In this document: positions 32,078 through 39,574 of the stretch, piece after piece
Layout: the number at the start of each line of letters is the position of its first letter
Position numbering within the stretch: position 1 is the stretch's first letter
NCBI RefSeq assembly: GCF_963668665.1
Contig: NZ_OY764902.1
Location: 2,235,501-2,299,500 of the forward strand
Source of the DNA: an uncultured Anaeromusa sp.
GTDB lineage: Bacteria > Bacillota > Negativicutes > Anaeromusales > Anaeromusaceae
Direction of reading: 5' to 3'
Length of the DNA stretch: 64,000 nucleotides
Notes under the pieces: model-generated
What the model saw: the letters and a program-made list of their open reading frames with translations, nothing else
Databases searched by the model: none
What the model was told of the DNA's origin: nothing
Position numbers and translations under genes: made by a program

Positions 32078-33046
32078 ATGCAACGAGTGGTGATCCGGGG
32101 GACTGGGCATTACGTGCCGCAAAGGCGCTTGACGAATGAAGACTTGACTCGTATGGTCGATACAACCGAGGAGTGGATACTTTCGCGTACCGGTATTTCC
32201 GAACGGCGTATCGCCGCACCGGAAGAGGCTACATCCGATCTGGCTTTGGCGGCTGCTCGGGCGGCTTTAGAAGACGCCGGCATGGCGGCGCAGGATTTGG
32301 ATCTGATTTTGGTCGCCACAGTAAGCGGTGATTATCCGTTTCCGGCCGTAGCCTGCCTTTTGCATCATCAACTGGGCTGTTTGCCCCGTACGGCTGCGTT
32401 CGATGTCAGCGCAACTTGTGTGGGCTTTTTGACGGCGTTGCAGGTTGCCGAGCAGTATATACGTTGCGGCACCCATAAAAACATATTGGTAATCGGCGCG
32501 GAAGCGCTGTCTCGTTTTACTGATTATGAGGACCGCGGCACTTGTATTTTATTTTCCGATGGCGCTGGCGCAGCTATTCTATCCAGGGGCGAGGAAAAAG
32601 ACGGCGCAGGGATTTTGCATACGTTACTGCGCGCTGACGGTCAATACGCTGACCTGCTCTACATTCCCGGCGGCGGCAGCCGCGAACCGGCCGGAAAAAA
32701 TAAAATGGCCATGGATGGAAATAAAATTTTCAAGTTGGCGGTCAACGCCATGACGCAGGCGGTAAAGGAAGCCTTGGCGGCTACCAATCTGACGATTGAC
32801 GATATCGATTGGGTGGTGCCTCATCAGGCCAATCAACGTATTATTGATGCGGTTGCCAGACATTTGTCACTGCCGATGGACAAGGTTGTGTGCACGGTTC
32901 GTGAGTATGGCAATAATTCGGCGGCTACTATCCCGCTGGCTTTTGATTTGGCGATTAAGGAAGGGAAGATTCAGCGCGGCCAAAAAGTGCTTTTAACGGC
33001 TTTTGGCGGCGGCTTGGTTTGGGGCGCGGCCATTTTAGAATATTGA
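32078..33046 (+). CDS. fabH: 3-oxoacyl-ACP synthase III (FabH-type)
   Basis: A 322-residue KAS III enzyme condensing an acyl-CoA starter with malonyl-ACP. The triad is complete: Cys114 (SATCVGFLTA), His249 (VVPHQANQRI) and Asn279 (YGNNSAATIPLA). The C-terminus GGGLVWGAAILEY is also typical. The start follows AAAGGAGTGTAATC. It stands apart from other fab genes, flanked by an SGNH hydrolase and a VOC protein, so it may be an extra copy devoted to a special starter unit. A terminator follows directly. Confidence 0.92.
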   Translation: MQRVVIRGTGHYVPQRRLTNEDLTRMVDTTEEWILSRTGISERRIAAPEEATSDLALAAARAALEDAGMAAQDLDLILVATVSGDYPFPAVACLLHHQLGCLPRTAAFDVSATCVGFLTALQVAEQYIRCGTHKNILVIGAEALSRFTDYEDRGTCILFSDGAGAAILSRGEEKDGAGILHTLLRADGQYADLLYIPGGGSREPAGKNKMAMDGNKIFKLAVNAMTQAVKEALAATNLTIDDIDWVVPHQANQRIIDAVARHLSLPMDKVVCTVREYGNNSAATIPLAFDLAIKEGKIQRGQKVLLTAFGGGLVWGAAILEY

Positions 33047-33052
33047 TTAACC

Positions 33053-33089
33053 AAAGCAGGCGAGAGCAATCATCTCCGCCTGCTTTTTT
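33053..33089 (+). terminator. Terminator of fabH
   Basis: The stem AAAGCAGGCG / CGCCTGCTTTT (with an inner GAGA/TCTC pairing) with six T's lies seven bases after the stop. Confidence 0.88.
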
Positions 33090-33192
33090 GCGGCTTTCTT
33101 TTTCGATTTGCATAAAACGTCGGCTCTCAGGCCGGGATTATGATAAAATAATAGTGTCAGGAAATGACGGATGATCATGGTGGGGTGGAAAC

Positions 33193-33570
33193 ATGTATAA
33201 ATTGGCTCATGTCGGTCTTGTAGTGAAAAATGCAGATGTTTCTAAAGCCTTTTATCAACAGGCGCTTGGTTGTGAAGTGGAAAATGTGTATCAAGACGAG
33301 CGGATTAAATTAGTCTTTCTCAACGCGGGAGGACAAATCATAGAACTGGTGCAGCGGCTGCAGCAAGAGCCGGCGGAACGCCAGGATGGCGTAGTGGATC
33401 ATTTGGCGTTTTGGGTACCGGATGTGGTGGTAGAAATGGAGCGTTTGCGTTCGCTTGGCATTATGCCGTTAACCGAGCAGCCGGCTTCGTTAGGGAAAAG
33501 TTTGCAGAACTTTTTCTTCTTAGGGCCAGATGGAGAACGGGTGGAATTTATGCAGGGGTCGCTGTTTTAG
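33193..33570 (+). CDS. VOC-family protein (glyoxalase/methylmalonyl-CoA epimerase-like)
   Basis: A 125-residue single-module vicinal-oxygen-chelate protein. The candidate metal ligands are His7 (KLAHVGLVV), Glu55 (IIELVQ), His75 (VVDHLAFWV) and Glu118 (RVEFMQG), the positions that bind divalent metal in this fold. The pattern resembles methylmalonyl-CoA epimerase and glyoxalase I, but epimerases are usually longer by about 10 residues and the substrate cannot be fixed. The ATG follows GGGGTGGAAAC. Confidence 0.75.
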   Translation: MYKLAHVGLVVKNADVSKAFYQQALGCEVENVYQDERIKLVFLNAGGQIIELVQRLQQEPAERQDGVVDHLAFWVPDVVVEMERLRSLGIMPLTEQPASLGKSLQNFFFLGPDGERVEFMQGSLF

Positions 33571-33653
33571 GCGGTTTTCTACTGGCGAATATTGCTTTTG
33601 CTGGGCTAAACTGTAAAAAGTAAGAGAAATTGGCGAAAAACAAGGAGGGGCAG

Positions 33654-34439
33654 ATGGTTTTTGACAGTCATTGTCATACCGTATTTTCTACGGATTCGCG
33701 CATGACCTTGGAGGAGGCTATGGAGGCTGCGGCGACAAAGGAAATCGGCCTGATTATTACGGAACACATGGATTATGATTATCCCCAGCCGGAAGCGTTT
33801 CTTTTTGAGCCGCAAGAGTATTTGGCAGCCTATGCGCCCTATCGCAGCGAAAAGCTGATGCTGGGGGTGGAGATCGGCATGCGCGCCGAGTGCAAGGCGG
33901 CCAATCGGACGCTGCTTGAGAGCCATCCTTTTGATCAAGTTATCGGTTCGATTCATGTCGTGGAAGGCATGGATATTTATGATGCGGCGTTTTATAAAGG
34001 ACGCAGCAAACGGGATGTTTACTGCCGTTACTTTGAAGCTATGCTGCAATGCGTGGAAGAATATGATTTTATTGACGCCTTGGGACATATCGACTATATT
34101 GCCCGCTATGCGCGGTATGAGGATACGGAAGTGTATTACGGCGAATATATGGATCTGATTGATGCGATTCTTCTGGTCGTTGCCGGGCGTGAAACGGCAT
34201 TAGAAATCAACACGAGACGCTTGGAGTCGCCGCTGCGCTTGCGGCAGCTATTGCCTATTTATGAGCGCTTTGCCGCTTTAGGAGGCCGCTTTGTGACGAT
34301 TGGCTCTGATGCGCACAAGCCGGAGGATGTGGGGCGTTGGTTGCGCAAGGGGCTGGCGATAGCGGAGTTTGCCGGTTTGCAGCCTGTGTATTATCGGGAA
34401 AGACGACGCTATGGGTATGATGACAAGGTGTTAGTTTAA
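33654..34439 (+). CDS. PHP-domain phosphoesterase (histidinol-phosphatase HisK-like)
   Basis: A 261-residue PHP-domain enzyme opening MVFDSHCHTVFSTDSRM, the metal-binding HxH motif, with EHMDYD, GVEIGM, SIHVVEG, ALGHIDYIAR and, near the end, TIGSDAHKPEDVG, together supplying the expected metal ligands. The closest pattern is the HisJ/HisK histidinol-phosphatase group, but no his genes are nearby, so another phosphate ester is possible. I chose the ATG at 33654, which has AAGGAGGGG upstream; a TTG start eight codons earlier lacks one. First gene of a likely three-gene unit with the Fe-ADH and YdcF genes. Confidence 0.82.
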   Translation: MVFDSHCHTVFSTDSRMTLEEAMEAAATKEIGLIITEHMDYDYPQPEAFLFEPQEYLAAYAPYRSEKLMLGVEIGMRAECKAANRTLLESHPFDQVIGSIHVVEGMDIYDAAFYKGRSKRDVYCRYFEAMLQCVEEYDFIDALGHIDYIARYARYEDTEVYYGEYMDLIDAILLVVAGRETALEINTRRLESPLRLRQLLPIYERFAALGGRFVTIGSDAHKPEDVGRWLRKGLAIAEFAGLQPVYYRERRRYGYDDKVLV

Positions 34440-34452
34440 GGAGGTAGGCAAT

Positions 34453-35601
34453 ATGCAACAAATCATTTTGGGCGGTGACAGCTTATGGCTGGGGCGCGGC
34501 GCTGTGAAGGAATTGGGGACGCTGCAGGCTAAAAGGGCATTTATTGTAACCGGCGGCTCTTCCATGAAACGCTACGGCTTTTTAGAACAGGCGGAAGTGG
34601 CGTTGCGTTCGACGGGGTGTGAAGTCTATTTGCATGAGGGCGTTCCGGCCAATCCGGATACGGAAGCTGTCTTGGCCGGCGTGCGGGCCATGCGGGAGTT
34701 TCAGCCGGATCTGGTGCTGGCAATGGGCGGCGGATCGCCTATTGACGCGGCTAAAGTGATGACGTTGTTTTACGAGTATCCGGAGCTTACTTTTGCAGCA
34801 GCCAGAGAAGGCAGGCTGCCGCAGAAAAGGCAGCGGACCCGGCTGGTGGTGGCGCCGTCTACTTCCGGTACAGGGAGCGAAGTCACTTGGGCGGCGGTAG
34901 TCACGTTCCGGGAAGACGAAATTAAAATTGGCTTGAAGAGCAATGCGTTTATTCCGGATATCGCTATCTTGGATCCGGAATTGACGCTGACTATGCCGGC
35001 GGCCGTGGCGGCGGAGACCGGCATGGATGCAGTGACGCATGCGGTGGAAAGCTACTTAAATAAAAAACGCAATCCTTTTAGCGATTGCCTGGCGAAAGAG
35101 GCGGTTGCCGGATTGCTGCGGCACTTGGGAGCTTCTTGCGGCGGCGATGAAGAAGCGCGGGAAGAAGTTCACTATTTGCAATGTATGGCTGGCTTGGCCT
35201 TTCACAATACCGGTCTGGGCCTGTCTCACGGCATTGCGCATGCTATTGGAGGGCGTTACGGCCTGGGACACGGTCTGATCAACGCCATTGCGCTGCCGTA
35301 TGTTTTGCGTTACAATCGCCGCGACGACTGGGCCAAAGGGCGTGAGCAAGAGCTGGCCAAGGCGGCGCAAGTGCCGGATTTGGCGGAGGCGTTGCTAAAA
35401 TTGCGCCGTGCCGTGGCCATTCCGCACTCCTTTGCGGATGTGTTGTCGCTTCGAGAATGGCAGGATGGCTTGGAAAGTGTTACTGCAAAGGCGCTGTTGG
35501 GTTCGACGCAGGTGAACCCAGCGGAAATCAATGCAGAAGAAATGAGAAAACTTTTGAACATGATTTACGACGGGCGTCTTGATGACGTAGCGCTTATTTG
35601 A
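34453..35601 (+). CDS. Iron-containing alcohol dehydrogenase
   Basis: A 382-residue group III alcohol dehydrogenase. It has the NAD(P)-binding GGGSPIDAAKVM (about 93-104), STSGTGSEVTWAAVV (about 137-151) and metal ligands in ETGMDAVTHAVESY, with GLSHGIAHAIGGRYGLGHG containing three histidines of the iron site. The ATG follows TAAGGAGGTAGGCAAT, 13 bases after the PHP gene. The substrate is probably an alcohol or semialdehyde from fermentation but cannot be deduced. Its stop codon is only a few bases from the YdcF start. Confidence 0.92.
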   Translation: MQQIILGGDSLWLGRGAVKELGTLQAKRAFIVTGGSSMKRYGFLEQAEVALRSTGCEVYLHEGVPANPDTEAVLAGVRAMREFQPDLVLAMGGGSPIDAAKVMTLFYEYPELTFAAAREGRLPQKRQRTRLVVAPSTSGTGSEVTWAAVVTFREDEIKIGLKSNAFIPDIAILDPELTLTMPAAVAAETGMDAVTHAVESYLNKKRNPFSDCLAKEAVAGLLRHLGASCGGDEEAREEVHYLQCMAGLAFHNTGLGLSHGIAHAIGGRYGLGHGLINAIALPYVLRYNRRDDWAKGREQELAKAAQVPDLAEALLKLRRAVAIPHSFADVLSLREWQDGLESVTAKALLGSTQVNPAEINAEEMRKLLNMIYDGRLDDVALI

Positions 35602-35606
35602 TCACG

Positions 35607-36365
35607 ATGTTGTATTTGCTGAAAATCGTATATGCTACATTTTTATTGCCTCCAGGCTGCTTTTTAGTCTGCTTTGCAGGGCTGGGATGGTGGCTTTGGC
35701 GCAAAAAAGAACGCACGGCGGCAGGGCTGCTGTTAGGGATGACCTTTTTGTTGTATGCAGCTTCGACTCCTGCGGTGTCGGAGGCTCTTGTACGCTCGTT
35801 GGAGGAACGATATGAGCCTACAGCGGCGATGGCGCAAGGCGATGTGCTGGTAGTACTCGGAGGCGGCGCCACGCAAGACACCCCAAATGTCCAAGGTGAA
35901 GGACATTTGGCCGGCCACGCGGCTAACCGTCTTCTGACGGCCTACCAATTGTATCGTTTAGAACCGAGGCCTATTATCTTTTCCGGTGGACAGGTGTTTG
36001 CCGGCACTGGCTGTGAAGCGGCGGTAGCTAAACACATCCTGCAAAGTTTAGGCGTGCCGGAGAGAGACATTTTGGTAGAGGACCAAAGCCGTAATACGAC
36101 GGAAAATGCCTTGTTTGTGCAAAAACTGCTGCAAGAAAAAGGGTTTCGGCAGCCAGTGTTGGTTACGTCCGCTTTTCATATGGATCGATCAGTGAAACAG
36201 TTTGCAAAAATTGGCGTAGCGACGCATCCTTATCCAGCCGGATACATGGTCAACCGGCATGCGATTTTTGAACCGCGCAAATTAGTTCCCAGCGCCGATT
36301 CGCTGGCTGATACCAGTTTGGCCTTGAAAGAGCATATTGCTTTATTAGCGGTTCGTTGGTATTGA
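35607..36365 (+). CDS. YdcF/ElyC-family membrane protein (DUF218)
   Basis: About 252 residues. Two N-terminal membrane helices (LYLLKIVYATFLLPPGCFLV; GLLLGMTFLLYAASTP) are followed by an extracytoplasmic DUF218 domain with DVLVVLGGG, IIFSGGQ and DQSRNTTENALFVQKLL, then VTSAFHMDRSV. E. coli ElyC of this family is implicated in lipid-carrier and envelope homeostasis. The start is uncertain: ATG 35607 is used here, but a TTG at 35598 overlapping the upstream stop is possible. Neither has a strong ribosome site, suggesting translational coupling to the ADH gene. Confidence 0.8.
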   Translation: MLYLLKIVYATFLLPPGCFLVCFAGLGWWLWRKKERTAAGLLLGMTFLLYAASTPAVSEALVRSLEERYEPTAAMAQGDVLVVLGGGATQDTPNVQGEGHLAGHAANRLLTAYQLYRLEPRPIIFSGGQVFAGTGCEAAVAKHILQSLGVPERDILVEDQSRNTTENALFVQKLLQEKGFRQPVLVTSAFHMDRSVKQFAKIGVATHPYPAGYMVNRHAIFEPRKLVPSADSLADTSLALKEHIALLAVRWY

Positions 36366-36378
36366 AATCACAATATGG

Positions 36379-36410
36379 GCCTGGCGGAAAGCCAGGCGTG
36401 TTCTTTTTTG
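36379..36410 (+). terminator. Terminator of the PHP-ADH-YdcF unit
   Basis: The hairpin GCCTGGC-GGAAA-GCCAGGC is followed by GTGTTCTTTTTT, 13 bases after the YdcF stop. Confidence 0.85.
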
Positions 36411-36460
36411 TAGGCTATAGACCTTGTTTACAGCTGAAATAGGAAGTTTCTGTCTTTTGG

Positions 36461-36490
36461 TTGAAGTGAACGAGAAGAATAGGGTATAAT
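36461..36490 (+). promoter_or_regulatory. Promoter of the gtrA operon
   Basis: TTGAAG (36461-36466), 18-base spacer, TATAAT (36485-36490), about 34 bases before the gtrA start. Confidence 0.6.
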
Positions 36491-36523
36491 GCAGGAAGTA
36501 TTGAAAGGAACGGAGAGAGGCTT

Positions 36524-36919
36524 TTGTTTGCCAAGTTATGCAAATTTTGTCTGGTAGGCGCTTCGGGCGTGATTGTGAATCTGTTAGTTTATTCGCTGTG
36601 CCTATGGGGGGGCTTTTTTTACGTAGCCGCTGCAGTATGCGCTTTTTTAGTGGCTGTAAGCAATAATTTTTGGTGGAATTTTTCCTGGACCTTTCAAGGG
36701 GCGGCTGCAGACAAAAGTATGCAGCGGAAATACCTGGAGTTTTTTGGCGTTAGCCTAGGGGGCTTGGGGCTTAACTTATTGGTATTGCATTATTTGGTCA
36801 GCGCCTGGAGCATGGATAAGACTCTGGCACAGCTTGTTGCCGTAGCTGTAGTCAGCTTTTTTAATTTCTTCCTGAATTATACTTTGACTTTCCGAGAAAA
36901 GAAGGAGCTGCCAATATAG
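36524..36919 (+). CDS. GtrA-family membrane protein
   Basis: A 131-residue protein with four predicted membrane helices and the family blocks CKFCLVGASGVIVNLLVYSL and FWWNFSWTF near residues 46-54, then FFNFFLNYTLTF at the C-terminus. GtrA proteins are thought to help flip or present polyprenyl-phosphate-linked sugars. It starts at a TTG behind GGAGAGAGG. Its stop overlaps the next gene by one base, and that gene makes the polyprenyl-phosphate sugar, a strong functional link. Confidence 0.85.
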   Translation: MFAKLCKFCLVGASGVIVNLLVYSLCLWGGFFYVAAAVCAFLVAVSNNFWWNFSWTFQGAAADKSMQRKYLEFFGVSLGGLGLNLLVLHYLVSAWSMDKTLAQLVAVAVVSFFNFFLNYTLTFREKKELPI

Positions 36920-37629
36920 TGAACGACCTGATTATTATACCGACGTACAATGAAAAAGAAAATTTAGGGCCTTTGCTGGAAGCTATCTATGAAATTCGGC
37001 CGGATATTCATGTGCTGGTAGTCGATGATAACTCTCCGGACGGTACAGGGCAATTGGTCGCGGAATGGGCGGAAGCGCCGCAATATGAGGGGCGGTTGTT
37101 CTTATTGCGCCGCGCAGGCAAGCTGGGCTTAGGGACCGCCTATATTGCGGGCTTTCGCTGGGCCTTAGCCCGCTCGTACCGACGTATTTTGGAAATGGAT
37201 GCCGATTTTTCCCATAATCCACGGTATTTGCCGGACTTATTGGCGGCAGCCGAAGAAGCGGACCTGGTGTTGGGCAGCCGTTATGTACCTGGCGGCGGAG
37301 TGAAAAATTGGGGTTTTTGGCGGCGCTTTTTAAGCCGGGGCGGCAGCTTGTACGCCCGGGTTCTTTTAGGGCTGCCTTATCAAGATTTGACTGGCGGTTT
37401 TAAATGTTTTCGGCGAGAGGTTTTAGAGACTCTCGATTTGGGCGCTGTTCGTTCTAATGGTTATTCTTTTCAGATTGAGCTGACCTATCGGGCGCACTGT
37501 AAAGGCTTCAAAATAAAGGAAGTGCCTATTGTTTTTGAAGACCGGGAAGTGGGAAAATCTAAAATGTCTAAACACATCTTTTTGGAAGCCGTGCTGATGG
37601 TATGGAAACTGAGGATGGAGGGCCTTTGA
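36919..37629 (+). CDS. Polyprenol-phosphate mannosyl/glucosyltransferase (DPM1-like GT2)
   Basis: A 236-residue soluble GT2 enzyme with IIPTYNEKENLGPLLEAI, VVDDNSPDGTGQLV (nucleotide-sugar site), EMDADFSHNPRYLPDLL (the D-x-D metal site) and LTGGFKCFRREVLETL. This matches dolichyl/polyprenol-phosphate mannose synthases that load a sugar onto a lipid carrier for GT39-type transferases. No C-terminal membrane helices are present, which explains the adjacent GtrA. It starts at a GTG coupled to gtrA and overlaps the next gene by one base. Which sugar is used is not determined. Confidence 0.9.
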   Translation: MNDLIIIPTYNEKENLGPLLEAIYEIRPDIHVLVVDDNSPDGTGQLVAEWAEAPQYEGRLFLLRRAGKLGLGTAYIAGFRWALARSYRRILEMDADFSHNPRYLPDLLAAAEEADLVLGSRYVPGGGVKNWGFWRRFLSRGGSLYARVLLGLPYQDLTGGFKCFRREVLETLDLGAVRSNGYSFQIELTYRAHCKGFKIKEVPIVFEDREVGKSKMSKHIFLEAVLMVWKLRMEGL

Positions 37630-39014
37630 TGCGCTGGGAAAATGGGCTGATTCTGGCGATTGCCTTGGCAAATATTGCCTATAATGCAACCTTGCCTTTG
37701 CATTATGACGAAGCTTATTATTGGGTCTGGACACAACGTCTGGACTTTTCCTATTTTGACCATCCGCCGATGATTGCCTGGCTGCTTTGGGTTGTGGGCC
37801 AGGTGGGACAGACGGAGGCGGTGCTGCGTATTGTTCCGGTGGCATGCCTTTCCGGAGCGGTATGGCTGATGTGGAGGCTGACGGAGAACTTGTGGGGGCG
37901 TGCTGTAGCGCAGTACGCGCTGCTGCTTTTAATAGGGCTGCCTATTTTGCAAATCGGTTATTTGCTGGCGACGCCAGATGCGCCGCTGGCCTTGTTTTGG
38001 GCGGCGGCTCTTTATAGTGCGCAGCGGGCTTTGCAGAAAGAGGGTTCGGCTTGGTGGCTGGCGGCTGGCGTTGCCGGAGGCGCGGCGATGCTTTCCAAAT
38101 ACACGGCGGTGCTGCTTTTACCTGTGCTGCTCTTGACTGTCTTGGTTTACCAGCCGCGGACGCTGCGGAGGCCTGTGTTTTGGGGCGCGCTGGTTTTAGC
38201 GGTGCTTGTTTTTTCACCGGTGCTGTATTGGAATTTTCTGCATGACTGGGTTTCTTTTCGATTTCAGTACGGCCATGGCATGGATGCCCCCAAGGTGCTG
38301 CAATTGCCGCTTTTTTTTGATTTTTGGGGCGCCCAGACGGCGATTGTTAATCCGATTTTTTTCTTCGCTCTGTTCTATTTTAGCTGGCGCTATCTTAAAT
38401 CGAATGTGCAGAAGTGGCAGAGCGCGCTGCTGTGGCTTTCCTGCTGGATTCCGCTAGGTTTCTTTGGCTATGCGGCGTTATTTAAAAAGGCGGAAGCCAA
38501 TTGGCCGGTGCCGGCTTATTTGGGCGGCATGGCGCTCTTGGCGTACTGGCTGCAAAAAAAACAAGCGCGAAAATGGCTGGTTGCGGGCTTAGGGTTGTCA
38601 CTGCTGCTTGTTGGCTTGGCTAAATTTCCCGAAGTCGCGCCATGGCTGCCGCCTAAAGCCAATTTGAAGGTGCAGCAATTTATAGGAAATGACGTGTTCG
38701 CTCAAGGGCGGCCCTGGCTGCAGGAGGATGTGCGCTGGGTGCTGAGCGACTCTTATCAGAACGCCTCTCTGGTGTGGTATTATTTGCCTGGCAAACCCGC
38801 TGTCCATGTGGTGACGCCGGCGCGTATTTCTATGTATGACTATTGGCGGCAGGATTTGCCGCCCTTGGCAGGCGGCACGGCTCTTTATTTCGGCGCGGCA
38901 AAAGACGAAACAATTTTAAAACAGCAATTCCGCGAGGTAGAGAAAGTGGCGCAACTAAGCGAAGGCATACGGCAGGTGGCTGTATTTCGCTGCCGAGGTA
39001 AAGAGGAGTTTTAA
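37629..39014 (+). CDS. GT39/ArnT-like membrane glycosyltransferase
   Basis: A 461-residue integral-membrane transferase with about 10-12 hydrophobic segments. The first loop has the catalytic acidic motif LPLHYDEAYYWVWTQRLDFS followed by YFDHPPM, the hallmark of PMT/ArnT-type enzymes that use polyprenyl-phosphate sugars. A soluble C-terminal part (about 350-461) follows. ArnT modifies lipid A and PMTs modify proteins; the acceptor here is unknown, although lipid A is plausible in an outer-membrane Firmicute. The ATG at 37629 overlaps the previous stop (TGATG), with GGAGGG upstream. The operon is gtrA-dpm-GT39. Confidence 0.88.
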   Translation: MRWENGLILAIALANIAYNATLPLHYDEAYYWVWTQRLDFSYFDHPPMIAWLLWVVGQVGQTEAVLRIVPVACLSGAVWLMWRLTENLWGRAVAQYALLLLIGLPILQIGYLLATPDAPLALFWAAALYSAQRALQKEGSAWWLAAGVAGGAAMLSKYTAVLLLPVLLLTVLVYQPRTLRRPVFWGALVLAVLVFSPVLYWNFLHDWVSFRFQYGHGMDAPKVLQLPLFFDFWGAQTAIVNPIFFFALFYFSWRYLKSNVQKWQSALLWLSCWIPLGFFGYAALFKKAEANWPVPAYLGGMALLAYWLQKKQARKWLVAGLGLSLLLVGLAKFPEVAPWLPPKANLKVQQFIGNDVFAQGRPWLQEDVRWVLSDSYQNASLVWYYLPGKPAVHVVTPARISMYDYWRQDLPPLAGGTALYFGAAKDETILKQQFREVEKVAQLSEGIRQVAVFRCRGKEEF

Positions 39015-39029
39015 GGGCATAGAACGAAA

Positions 39030-39060
39030 AAGGATGGAGAAGTCCATCCTTCTTGCATTT
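39030..39060 (+). terminator. Terminator of the gtrA-dpm-GT39 operon
   Basis: The hairpin AAGGATGGA-GAAG-TCCATCCTT with an imperfect T-rich tail lies 15 bases after the stop. Confidence 0.75.
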
Positions 39061-39091
39061 GAAGAATTTGGAAGGAAGAGGAAGTGGAGAT

Positions 39092-39556
39092 ATGCAGAAG
39101 CAGCAATGCCTTTGCGGAGAATATGAAGAAAAATTTGCGGTGCAGGCTGGCTTTTTGTGGCCATTTTTGGCGGATCCGCATTATTGGCGCAGTTGGCAGC
39201 CGGATTTGCAGGAAGTGCGCGTAACCGTGCCGCTCCAAGAAGGCGCTGCTGGAAAATGGCGGCGCACATCGGCCTGGGGGCGTTCTTTTTGCGTGGAGAA
39301 ATTGGAACCGGAGCGCAAAATCGCTTTGCGTTTCCGTTATTTATGGTGGTCGCTGCTGGCTGTTGGCGTTATAGAGCCTGCTGGCGACGGCTGTATATTG
39401 CGGTTTTCCCTAGAGGTACAAGGCCTGTTGTCCGAGGTGGCTGCGGCCTGGTTTGGTAAGAAGCTGGCTTTGCAAATGGGCGGTTTTTTACAACCTCTGC
39501 GCCAACTGAGTGAAACGGCGCAAAAGGGAGAGTTTGTCTTTCGTATTCCAGGATAA
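39092..39556 (+). CDS. SRPBCC-superfamily (polyketide cyclase/START-like) protein
   Basis: A 154-residue protein with the helix-grip pattern of SRPBCC proteins: VQAGFLWPFLADPHYWRSWQ near the N-terminus, repeated beta-strands (RKIALRFRYLWWSLL; GCILRFSLEVQG) and a long C-terminal helix (FGKKLALQMGGFLQPLRQLS). Members bind hydrophobic ligands or chaperone; no active-site residue is evident. The ATG at 39092 follows AAGTGGAGAT and is preferred over an upstream in-frame start. It lies 18 bases before the transketolase gene and is probably cotranscribed; the reason is unclear. Confidence 0.7.
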   Translation: MQKQQCLCGEYEEKFAVQAGFLWPFLADPHYWRSWQPDLQEVRVTVPLQEGAAGKWRRTSAWGRSFCVEKLEPERKIALRFRYLWWSLLAVGVIEPAGDGCILRFSLEVQGLLSEVAAAWFGKKLALQMGGFLQPLRQLSETAQKGEFVFRIPG

Positions 39557-39574
39557 AAAGGAGGCATGCGACGT

